From: Phytohabitans sp036906915
GTDB lineage: Bacteria; Actinomycetota; Actinomycetes; Mycobacteriales; Micromonosporaceae
NCBI RefSeq assembly: GCF_036906915.1
Contig: NZ_JBAKHX010000132.1
Span: 1-12,999, forward strand
DNA length: 12,999 nucleotides
Direction: 5' to 3'
Part shown: positions 6,960-12,957 of the stretch, in pieces
How the letters are laid out: every line of letters begins with the position of its first letter
Position numbering within the stretch: the first letter of the stretch is position 1
Made by a program: the position numbers and the translations under genes
Notes under the pieces: model-generated
Seen by the model: only the letters and a program-made list of their open reading frames with translations
What the model was told of the DNA's origin: nothing
The model's database searches: none

Positions 6960-8628
6960 CGGTGGCCGCTATGTCCTCGCCGGCCAGGCGGCGGAGGTCG
7001 GCTATGTCGGGGCGCTGGCCGCCAGCGAGCAGCCGCTGCGCCTGCGCCTTGCGTACCGCCTCGAACAGCTTGCGGGCCTCCCGCGCGTTGCCGAACGTGG
7101 CGTCCCGGTGCATGTGGGCGAAGTGCTCGTACAGCAGGGTGGAAGCCTCGTCGGTGAACTCGTAGTCGGACGCCGCCGCGATGCGCTGCGCGATGAGCAC
7201 CAGTTCCTCGGGCTCGTAGCTTTCGAACTCGATGGTCGCGGAGAACCGGGACGCCAGGCCCGGGTTGGTGGCCAGGAACTCGACCATCTCGTCGGTGTAG
7301 CCGGCCGCGATCACCGCCACTTCGTCGCGGTGGTCCTCCATCAGCTTCACCAGCGTGTCGATGGACTCCTGGCCGAAGTCGGCGCGCGAACCGGCCCGGG
7401 ACAGCGTGTACGCCTCGTCGATGAACAGCACCCCACCCTTGGCCGCCTCGAACGCCGCCGCCGTCTTCTCGGCCGTGTGGCCCAGGAACTGCCCGACCAG
7501 GTCGCGCCGGGACACCTCCTTGAACGTGCCCTTGGACAGCACACCCAACGCGGCCAGTAGCCTGCCGTACAGCCGCGCCACTGTGGTCTTTCCGGTGCCC
7601 GGCGCGCCCGCGAAGATGAGATGGTGGCTTGTCTGGTCGACGGCTAGCCCGGCACCGCGCCGCCACTCGTTGACCTGGATCTCGTCGATCAGGCCGCGCA
7701 CCTCGGCCTTGACGGCCGCGAGGCCGACCATCGCGTCAAGGTCGGCCAGGCGCGACCGTACCGCCTCCGCGTCGTGCCGGTCCGGCTCCGCGGTGGCGTT
7801 GTGAGCTCCGGTACGGCCAGCCGCGCCATCGTCTCCGGCCGTGACCGCCGTCGTGGCTCCGGCGTCCACGTCGATGCCCGGCGTGCTGGTGTTTTCCACC
7901 CGGCAGCGGTCGACCGCGCCGCCGCAGCCGCGCCCGATCTGGACGCCGGCGCCCCGGGTGTCGTGGATCCAGCAGCCCCGGATCGTCGGCGTGCTCTCGT
8001 GCACCACCGCGATGCCCGCGCCGCCGGTGTGCGAGATCTCGCAGCCCTCGATGACCGGCCGCCCGGACTGGTACACGTAGATGCCCCGCCGCTGGCACCG
8101 GCTGATGGTGCAACCGCGGATCTCCGGATTGGCGCCCAGCCGGACGATGACGCCATCGTCGGCGATGTCGGTCAGCTCGCAGTCGGTCATCGTGCCGCCA
8201 GAGTCTTCGAACACGAAGCCGTACTGCCCGCCGGTCACCCGCACCCGGTGCGCCCGCAACGTGCCGCGGTCGCGCACGTCGACCGCCGCGCCGTAACCGG
8301 TGCTCAGCTCCACCTGCTTCAACGCGACTGTAGCGCCTCGCGTCTGGACCGCGGGCAGCTCGCCGGCGCGGATGGTCAGCCCTTCGAGGCTGACGTCGCC
8401 ACCCTCCACGTGCAGCGCCGGGTACGGCAGGTCGCGCGCGTCCAGCTCGACCGCTCCCGAACCGTCCGCGGGGGCGATCCGCAGCGCGATGTCGCCGACG
8501 AACAGCGCCTCGCGGTAGGTGCCGGGGGTCACCAGCACGGTGGCCCCCGCGGGGGCGGCGGCGAGCGCGTCGCCGATCGTCGCGTACGCGCCGTGCTGTC
8601 GCGGCGCCACGAGGAGTGTCCGAGTCAT
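6952..8628 (-). CDS. Right-handed beta-helix / CbxX-CfxQ-type AAA+ ATPase fusion (EccA-like ATPase domain)
   Basis: A 558-aa protein with two parts. Residues 1 to about 245 are a right-handed parallel beta-helix, with a run of roughly 22-25-residue coils marked by P-x-I-x-G-C-x-I and G-I-x-V steps. After a polar linker (about 245-285) comes an AAA+ ATPase of the CbxX/CfxQ family, starting with the typical L-x-x-L-x-x-M-V-G-L-x-x-V-K segment. Walker A GAPGTGKTT is near residue 341, Walker B LFIDEA near 400, then GLASRF with the arginine finger and a C-terminal GNAREARKLFE lid. EccA of ESX systems has this same ATPase after a TPR domain; here the beta-helix takes that place. The divergent eccE supports a secretion role such as handling or sorting substrates. 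The start is taken as ATG 8628 because family members begin close to an R-T-L-L-V-A-P motif. ATG 8643 is an alternative, but it overlaps the likely -10 box. Confidence 0.9.
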   Translation of the reverse strand: MTRTLLVAPRQHGAYATIGDALAAAPAGATVLVTPGTYREALFVGDIALRIAPADGSGAVELDARDLPYPALHVEGGDVSLEGLTIRAGELPAVQTRGATVALKQVELSTGYGAAVDVRDRGTLRAHRVRVTGGQYGFVFEDSGGTMTDCELTDIADDGVIVRLGANPEIRGCTISRCQRRGIYVYQSGRPVIEGCEISHTGGAGIAVVHESTPTIRGCWIHDTRGAGVQIGRGCGGAVDRCRVENTSTPGIDVDAGATTAVTAGDDGAAGRTGAHNATAEPDRHDAEAVRSRLADLDAMVGLAAVKAEVRGLIDEIQVNEWRRGAGLAVDQTSHHLIFAGAPGTGKTTVARLYGRLLAALGVLSKGTFKEVSRRDLVGQFLGHTAEKTAAAFEAAKGGVLFIDEAYTLSRAGSRADFGQESIDTLVKLMEDHRDEVAVIAAGYTDEMVEFLATNPGLASRFSATIEFESYEPEELVLIAQRIAAASDYEFTDEASTLLYEHFAHMHRDATFGNAREARKLFEAVRKAQAQRLLAGGQRPDIADLRRLAGEDIAATVP

Positions 8629-8638
8629 TCTGCGCTTC

Positions 8639-8644
8639 AGCATA
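8639..8644 (-). promoter_or_regulatory. Possible -10 element of the beta-helix/AAA gene
   Basis: On the minus strand TATGCT lies ten bases before the ATG at 8628, which would give an almost leaderless transcript. It matches TAnnnT and includes the alternative upstream ATG. No convincing -35 is seen. Confidence 0.35.
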
Positions 8645-8666
8645 GTTGTGGAAGGGGCCGCATCGG

Positions 8667-8672
8667 TACGCT
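8667..8672 (+). promoter_or_regulatory. -10 element of eccE, leaderless-type promoter
   Basis: TACGCT is followed by exactly six bases and then the GTG at 8679, so transcription is expected to begin at or next to the start codon. There is no Shine-Dalgarno sequence. The same geometry is seen at 11401, 12280 and 12736. A weak TTG-containing -35 candidate lies near 8646-8651. Confidence 0.55.
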
Positions 8673-8678
8673 GTACGG

Positions 8679-10388
8679 GTGTCGACTGTGGCCACTCGGT
8701 TTCCGGCCGCGCCTCTGGTGGGCGTCGAGGTCGCCGCCGCCGGTGCGGCTGCGGCCTACGTGTACCCGTCCGCCTGGTGGTCGTGGGCGGTGCTGGGCGT
8801 CGGCGCGGTCACCACGACGGGGGCGTTGCTGGCCCGCCGCTCGCGCCGCGCCAAGGCGCCGGCACCGGCGTTGCGCATCCGCACCGTCGAGCGCGGTGGC
8901 CTGACCGTCGGCGTCGCGCAAGACACCGGCGGCTGGTTCGCCGTCGCGGAGCTGGCGCCCCGGCTCGACCTGCGGCCGGAAAGCGCCTCGCTGCCGCCGC
9001 TCGCCGCCGTCGCCCGCGTGTTCGCCGACGGGCGTGACCCGACGGCGGTGCAACTGGTCTCTCACACCATCGCCGCGCCGACCACCCTCTTGCCCCCTGA
9101 CTCCCCGATCCTGGCGTCTTATCAGCTGCTCACCGCCGGCGAGTCCACTGTGGCCCACCAGGTCTCCTGGGTGTGCGTGCGGGTCGACGCCTGCGACGGC
9201 GCGGCGGTGGTTGCCAGGCACGGCGGCGACCGGGAGGCCCCGGCACGCGCCGCCGCGGCCGCGATCCTGCGCGTGAGCCGCACCCTGCGCGTGTCGGGCG
9301 TGTCCTGCCGGGTGCTGGACGCCCGTGAGCTGGGCGAGGCGCTGCAGCTGGCCGGCGTCGGCGGCGTCGCCGGTGGAATGGCCGAGGTCTGTTACGGCGT
9401 CGACGACGTGCCGAGCCCGCTCGCCACCGCCGTGGCCACGGCACCCGCGGCCGTCGCCACCGTCGCCACCACGATCGCGTCAGGCCCGCGAGGCCTGCGC
9501 GCCCGCCGTTTGGTACGCGTGGTGGCGCCCGCGCGCGACGTGCACCTGTGCGACACCGCCGTGCAGGCCGGCGCGATCCGCGCTGGTGTGTCGCTGACCA
9601 GGTTGGACGGACGGCAGGCACCAGCGGCGTACGCGGCAGGGCCCACGGGTGCCGCGCTGCCGCCCTCGGGCGGGTACTCGGTGGCCGGCGCCGCGGCCGG
9701 CCTCGACCCGCTCGACGTGCCGTGGCACCCCGTCACGCCGGACGCCGCCGAGTCCGCCGGCCCCGCCGCCTCCGTCGGTGTCCTCTTCGGGCGCGACGTC
9801 GACCGGCGGGCCACCGTCGTGCGCCTGTTCCGGCCGTGGCCGACCGAGGTCGTCGTCATCGGCGGCCGGGCCACCGCCCAGGTCCTCGCGCTGCGGGCAC
9901 TGGCCGTGGGCGCGCAGGTGTGCGTGCGCACCGCCCGGTACGCCGAGTGGACCGCGCTCGCGCAGGCCGCCCGGTGCCCCGACCGCATGGTCGTCGGCTC
10001 CGAGCCGGCCCGCGCCGCCGCCCCGCACCGGCCAACGCTCGTCATCGACGACCTCGACCCCGACGGCGCCACCACCCGCGCCCCGCTGGGCCCGTGGCAG
10101 GCGCGGCTGACCGTGGCGGCCCGCCTAGCACCCGCGGGCGCCCGCCGCCTCGCCGAAGCGCACCTCGCCGTGCTGCACCGGCTCGGCGAAGACGAGGCCG
10201 AGGTCGCCGCCGGGACGCTCGGCATGACCGGAGACACCCCGCGCGCCCTGACCCGCCTGCCCGACGACATGGTCGCGCTTGTGGGCGGCGGCGTAAACAG
10301 CTACACCTGGCTGGAGGCGACCGAGTGGGAGCGCACGGCGACCGGCGTGCCGGCTCCCCTGGTGCCGGTCGCGGCCGGCGGCGCATGA
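8679..10388 (+). CDS. eccE: Type VII secretion protein EccE
   Basis: A 569-aa membrane protein of the ESX/type VII secretion core complex. Two hydrophobic segments at about residues 12-28 and 33-52 anchor it in the membrane and are followed by an Arg/Lys-rich cytoplasmic stretch. The EccE domain covers roughly residues 60-230. It includes a segment with W-V-C-V-R-V-D followed by A-x-x-x-A-R-H-G-G, and the T-L-R-V-S-G...V-L-D-A-R-E-L region typical of the family. The C-terminal third contains a Rossmann-like strand-GG-helix segment (VVVIGGRATAQ) and an acidic strand LVIDDLD, without a true Walker A. GTG 8679 is chosen over upstream TTG 8646 because the TACGCT -10 box lies exactly six bases before it and would otherwise be inside the gene. 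It is divergent from the AAA gene and overlaps the next gene's start by four bases, so the two are probably co-transcribed. In ESX systems EccE joins EccB, EccC and EccD, which are not in this window. Confidence 0.85.
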   Translation: MSTVATRFPAAPLVGVEVAAAGAAAAYVYPSAWWSWAVLGVGAVTTTGALLARRSRRAKAPAPALRIRTVERGGLTVGVAQDTGGWFAVAELAPRLDLRPESASLPPLAAVARVFADGRDPTAVQLVSHTIAAPTTLLPPDSPILASYQLLTAGESTVAHQVSWVCVRVDACDGAAVVARHGGDREAPARAAAAAILRVSRTLRVSGVSCRVLDARELGEALQLAGVGGVAGGMAEVCYGVDDVPSPLATAVATAPAAVATVATTIASGPRGLRARRLVRVVAPARDVHLCDTAVQAGAIRAGVSLTRLDGRQAPAAYAAGPTGAALPPSGGYSVAGAAAGLDPLDVPWHPVTPDAAESAGPAASVGVLFGRDVDRRATVVRLFRPWPTEVVVIGGRATAQVLALRALAVGAQVCVRTARYAEWTALAQAARCPDRMVVGSEPARAAAPHRPTLVIDDLDPDGATTRAPLGPWQARLTVAARLAPAGARRLAEAHLAVLHRLGEDEAEVAAGTLGMTGDTPRALTRLPDDMVALVGGGVNSYTWLEATEWERTATGVPAPLVPVAAGGA

Positions 10389-11116
10389 GCTGGCAACCCG
10401 ACGAGTACATCCTGGGCGCGCTGCACGACGCGGTCCACCGCGGCGACCCGGACGCCTACCTGGCCGCCCTCGTCGACTCCTGCCTGGTCGTGCCCGGCGA
10501 CCCCGCCGAGGGCGGCTGGCCGGTCGTCGAGACTCCCGACGGCGTGTGCGTGGTCGTCTACACCACCGTCGAGGCGCTGCCGCCCGGGACAGGCGGATAT
10601 GCCATCTGGCCGGCGTTCGACCTGTTGCACGGCTGGCCGGACCCTGCGTGGTCACTCAGCGTCGACAGTGGACTGTCGACGGAGGTGGCCGTGGAACCGG
10701 GCGGGATCGCACGCGCCGCGGCCCGCGCGGCCAGCGCGTACCCCTTGGACGCCGTTCTCTGGGAGGCGGGCGGCGAGCCGCGGTCCTACCTGGACGCGGT
10801 CGTGGGTGCGGAGATCGTCGTGCCGATCCGACCCGACGGGTCGCCGTCGCGTGATCTGACCGACCCGGAGTTCGCCTGGTGGCGGGCGCCGGACGCGCCG
10901 GCGATCGCGCTGTTCACGTCACCGGTGCGGCTGCGTGCCCGCCTGGGCGAGGCGCCGTGGCTGGTGACGCGGTTCGTCGAGGTGCTGCGGCACTGGCCGG
11001 ACGGGCACGCCGCGCTGATGGACCCCGACCACCACATCGGCGCCACACTCCCCGCCGAGGCAATGTCCGCGATGGCCGCGGCCACCCGACACCAGCCCCA
11101 CCCCACCGACCACTAG
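10385..11116 (+). CDS. SseB-like protein with two similar halves, probably type VII secretion-associated
   Basis: A 243-aa soluble protein whose ATG overlaps the eccE stop (ATGA), so it is translationally coupled to eccE. It resembles the SseB N-terminal domain family and is internally duplicated. Residues 25-37 (YLAALVDSCLVVP) match 135-147 (YLDAVVGAEIVVP). VVVYTTVEAL matches IALFTSPVRL. DLLHGWPD...AVEPGG matches EVLRHWPD...TLPAEA. Each half is about 100 residues, separated by an Ala-rich linker (about 108-133). There is no signal peptide or membrane segment. SseB-domain proteins occur next to type VII secretion genes in actinobacteria; their exact role is not settled. The close link to eccE supports an accessory role in that system. 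It is the last gene of this transcription unit, followed by a 296-base noncoding region. Confidence 0.8.
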   Translation: MSWQPDEYILGALHDAVHRGDPDAYLAALVDSCLVVPGDPAEGGWPVVETPDGVCVVVYTTVEALPPGTGGYAIWPAFDLLHGWPDPAWSLSVDSGLSTEVAVEPGGIARAAARAASAYPLDAVLWEAGGEPRSYLDAVVGAEIVVPIRPDGSPSRDLTDPEFAWWRAPDAPAIALFTSPVRLRARLGEAPWLVTRFVEVLRHWPDGHAALMDPDHHIGATLPAEAMSAMAAATRHQPHPTDH

Positions 11117-11150
11117 CAGCCACGCCGCTCCGCACGCCCGGCGGCGCTCC

Positions 11151-11212
11151 GCCCTTCCGCACACCCGCGGGGCGCCGCCCCGCCCTTCCGCACACCCGCG
11201 GGGCGCCGCCCC
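11151..11212 (+). repeat. Perfect 31-bp tandem duplication, each copy with a hairpin
   Basis: Bases 11151-11181 and 11182-11212 are identical 31-bp units beginning GCCCTTCCGCACACCCG. A degenerate, shorter copy appears to precede them (about 11127-11150). Each unit contains GCGGGGC-GCC-GCCCCGC, a perfect 7-bp stem with a 3-base loop (11167-11183 and 11198-11214). The second arm reaches two bases past the unit boundary. The pair lies just after the SseB-like stop, so it may end transcription or be a REP-like repeat. Confidence 0.8.
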
Positions 11213-11227
11213 GCCCCTCTCCCCGCC

Positions 11228-11283
11228 GATCAAGGGAAACGCACGTGGTTGGATCTCTTTTTCGCGTGCGTTTGCCCTTGATC
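11228..11283. repeat. Long imperfect palindrome (18/19-bp arms) with T-rich loop
   Basis: The left arm GATCAAGGGAAACGCACG (11228-11245) pairs with the right arm at 11265-11283, whose reverse complement is GATCAAGGGCAAACGCACG. The only mismatch is one extra base. The 19-base loop contains CTCTTTTT. A third copy of the 9-mer CGATCAAGG, in minus orientation, lies at 11294-11302. The T-run is in the loop, so it is not a standard terminator. It looks like a dispersed intergenic repeat, a protein-binding palindrome, or an RNA hairpin. Confidence 0.7.
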
Positions 11284-11400
11284 GATGCGAATCTCCTTGA
11301 TCGACGTCGGTCGGGCCAGGCGTCGGCCGCTCCATGCGCCGGTCGGGCATGCGCCGGCCGGACCAGGCGCCCGCCGGCGGGCGTCCGGCGGGCCTCTCGG

Positions 11401-11406
11401 TACGGT
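11401..11406 (+). promoter_or_regulatory. -10 element of the PLP enzyme gene, leaderless-type promoter
   Basis: TACGGT is followed by six bases and the GTG at 11413. There is no Shine-Dalgarno sequence and no clear -35. Same spacing as at eccE and the two downstream genes. Confidence 0.55.
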
Positions 11407-11412
11407 GAGTCG

Positions 11413-12282
11413 GTGGTGTTCGAGCCGCGGCTGCCCACGCCCGTCACGGAACTGGTCGACGATCGGCTCGCGGCGTCCGGTGTGCGCCTCTACCTGAAGC
11501 GCGACGACCTCATCCACCCGGACATTCCGGGCAACAAGTGGCGCAAGCTCAAGTACAACCTCGCCGCCGCCTCGGAGCAAAGCCACCACACCCTGCTGAC
11601 ATTCGGCGGTGCGTACTCCAACCACATCCGCGCCACCGCCGCCGCTGGCCACCACTTCGGCTTCTCCACGGTCGGTGTCATCCGCGGTGAAGAGCACCTG
11701 CCGCTCAACCCGGTCCTCGACTACGCGGTCGAGCGCGGTATGCGGCTCGTCTACCTGGACCGGGCGACCTACCGCGCGAAGACCGATCCGGCCGTCGTCG
11801 AAGGCCTGCGGCGGCGGTTCGGCGAGTTCTACCTCGTGCCTGAGGGCGGCAGTAACGCGCTGGCGCTGCGAGGTTGCTCCGAGCTACCGGCCGAGATTCC
11901 GTTCGCGTTCGATTACATCTGCTGCGCGTCCGGCACGGGTGGCACGCTCGCCGGGATCGCGCTCGGCCTCGGCGAAGGGTGCCAGGCGATCGGATTCTCG
12001 GCGCTTAAGGGCGGCGACTTCCTGGTCGACGAGGTGCGGCGGCTGCAGTGGGACCACGGCCGGGTGACGGACAACTGGTCGATCGAGACGGCGTTCCACT
12101 TCGGCGGGTACGCCCGGCGCACCGCCGAGCTGGACGAATTCGTCCGCGACTTCGACGAGCGCCACGGCCTGACCCTGGACTGGGTGTACGTGGCGAAGAT
12201 GATGTACGGGATCCTCGCCCTCGTGCGGCAGGGGCGGTTCGCCCGCGGCTCGATGATCGTCGCGGTCGTGACCGGCGCCTAG
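11413..12282 (+). CDS. PLP-dependent D-cysteine desulfhydrase / ACC deaminase family protein
   Basis: A 289-aa fold-type II PLP enzyme of the family that includes D-cysteine desulfhydrase (D-cysteine to pyruvate, sulfide and ammonia) and 1-aminocyclopropane-1-carboxylate deaminase. LYLKRDDLIHP is followed by GNKWRK, with Lys42 expected to bind PLP. TFGGAYSNH (63-71) supplies the Ser/Asn cofactor-substrate contacts. SGTGGTLAG (173-181) is the phosphate-binding loop. Tyr259 lies in the C-terminal V-Y-x-x-K-M-M-Y-G segment where family members carry a catalytic tyrosine. It is somewhat shorter than typical family members of about 320-340 residues, with shortened regions rather than a missing motif. 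GTG 11413 is chosen because it lies six bases after the TACGGT -10 box; GTG 11416 is the neighbouring alternative. The sequence does not decide between the two substrates. It has its own promoter and is probably unrelated to the secretion genes. Confidence 0.85.
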   Translation: MVFEPRLPTPVTELVDDRLAASGVRLYLKRDDLIHPDIPGNKWRKLKYNLAAASEQSHHTLLTFGGAYSNHIRATAAAGHHFGFSTVGVIRGEEHLPLNPVLDYAVERGMRLVYLDRATYRAKTDPAVVEGLRRRFGEFYLVPEGGSNALALRGCSELPAEIPFAFDYICCASGTGGTLAGIALGLGEGCQAIGFSALKGGDFLVDEVRRLQWDHGRVTDNWSIETAFHFGGYARRTAELDEFVRDFDERHGLTLDWVYVAKMMYGILALVRQGRFARGSMIVAVVTGA

Positions 12283-12285
12283 ACT
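12280..12285 (+). promoter_or_regulatory. -10 element of the AraC-type gene, overlapping the preceding stop codon
   Basis: TAGACT begins with the TAG stop of the PLP enzyme gene and is followed by six bases and the GTG at 12292. There is no Shine-Dalgarno sequence. Confidence 0.55.
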
Positions 12286-12291
12286 GGGCCG

Positions 12292-12738
12292 GTGAGCGCT
12301 CCCCGCCGCGCCCCGGGCGACCTGCTCGTACACCTGCGCCGGGCCCGCGACCACGCCGACCGCCACTACGCGGAGCCGCTGACCCTCGACGCGCTCGCGG
12401 CGGTGGCGGGCCTGTCCAAGTACCACTTCCACCGGCTCTTCACCGCGACCTACGGTGTGTCACCAGCCGCGCACCTCTCACGCCGGCGCGTCGAGCGCGC
12501 CCAGGATTTGCTCCGCGCCACCAACCTCACGGTCACCGAGGTGTGCCACGCGGTCGGGTTCACCAGTCTCGGGTCGTTCAGCAGTCGATTTCGCGAGGTG
12601 GTGGGGGAGTCGCCGAGCGAGTTCCAGCGCCGCTGGGCGGCCAAGGGCACGCCGTACATCCCCGGCTGCTTCGTCTTCATGTGGGGCCTAGCCGAAAGAG
12701 CAAGCGAGGAGAAGCCGCCAAATCAGCACGGCTCCTAG
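12292..12738 (+). CDS. AraC-family transcriptional regulator, compact
   Basis: A 148-aa protein that is almost entirely an AraC/XylS DNA-binding domain. The first helix-turn-helix is at about residues 30-58 (LDALAAVAGLSKYHFHRLF), the linker helix at 60-78, and the second helix-turn-helix at 79-108, with the family signature G-F-x-S/T...F-x-x-x-F-R-x-x-x-G-x-S-P-x-x-F-x-R-R-W ending near residue 115. There is no N-terminal sensor domain. A short C-terminal tail (119-148) with IPGCFVFMWG is found in AraC proteins paired with glyoxalase-family genes. The next gene, 12 bases from stop to start, is such a VOC gene, so this regulator probably controls it, itself, or both. GTG 12292 follows a TAGACT -10 box at leaderless spacing. 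The effector is unknown. Confidence 0.9.
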   Translation: MSAPRRAPGDLLVHLRRARDHADRHYAEPLTLDALAAVAGLSKYHFHRLFTATYGVSPAAHLSRRRVERAQDLLRATNLTVTEVCHAVGFTSLGSFSSRFREVVGESPSEFQRRWAAKGTPYIPGCFVFMWGLAERASEEKPPNQHGS

Positions 12739-12741
12739 CCT
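12736..12741 (+). promoter_or_regulatory. -10 element of the VOC gene, overlapping the preceding stop codon
   Basis: TAGCCT begins with the TAG stop of the AraC-type gene and is followed by six bases and the ATG at 12748. Same arrangement as at 12280. There is no clear -35. Confidence 0.55.
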
Positions 12742-12747
12742 GTAGGA

Positions 12748-12957
12748 ATGATCACGAACATCTCCATCACCAGCGTTTTCGTCAAGGACGTCGACGCCTC
12801 GAAGGCGTTCTACATCGACGTTCTCGGCTTCGCCGAGCACACCGACATCACCCTCGCCGAGGGGTACCGCTGGTGCACCGTCAAGCACCCCAACCAGCCC
12901 GAACTCCAGGTGCACCTCACCAAGCCCGGCCCGCCGCCCGAGTTCCGCAGTTCGTAG
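12748..12957 (+). pseudogene. VOC/glyoxalase-family protein, truncated to its N-terminal half
   Basis: A 69-aa frame from ATG 12748. It starts with a typical VOC (glyoxalase/bleomycin resistance) beta-alpha-beta-beta-beta module: strand ISITSVFVKD, helix ASKAFYIDVLGF, then the strands RWCTVKHPNQPELQVHL and the segment GPPP. Members paired with AraC regulators are normally about 130-140 residues, with a second copy of this module. Here the similarity ends after PPPE and a TAG follows at 12955. I see no continuation in the other two frames before the window ends 42 bases later. It is therefore probably a broken gene, interrupted by a deletion or insertion whose far side is outside the window. 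A functional single-module protein that dimerises is possible but less likely. The promoter and start look intact. Confidence 0.6.

Larger units (their letters stand above)
11117..11412. other. Noncoding intergenic region with tandem repeat and long palindrome
   Basis: No credible gene is seen on either strand. The first half holds a GC-rich 31-bp tandem duplication with hairpins. The second holds an AT-richer imperfect palindrome around CGATCAAGG. The last bases carry the promoter of the next gene. Open frames crossing the region have no ribosome site or recognisable protein. Confidence 0.6.

Noticed and set aside
8646..8678. Upstream TTG start for eccE
   Set aside because: It would place the -10 box inside the gene and has no ribosome site. 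GTG 8679 fits the leaderless pattern.
9548..10384. In-frame upstream extension of the SseB-like gene inside eccE
   Set aside because: It is low-complexity Arg/Gly/Ala shadow sequence. The SseB-like fold begins at the ATG overlapping the eccE stop.
11151..11214. CRISPR-like repeat
   Set aside because: The two copies are directly adjacent with no spacer, and no cas genes are nearby.
11228..11283. Reading the long palindrome as a standard rho-independent terminator
   Set aside because: The T-run lies in the loop rather than after the stem, and the structure is close to the next promoter.
10879..11412. Upstream extension of the PLP enzyme frame through the SseB-like gene and intergenic repeats
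   Set aside because: The extension is repeat-derived Pro/Arg sequence with no family similarity. The leaderless promoter fixes the start at 11413.
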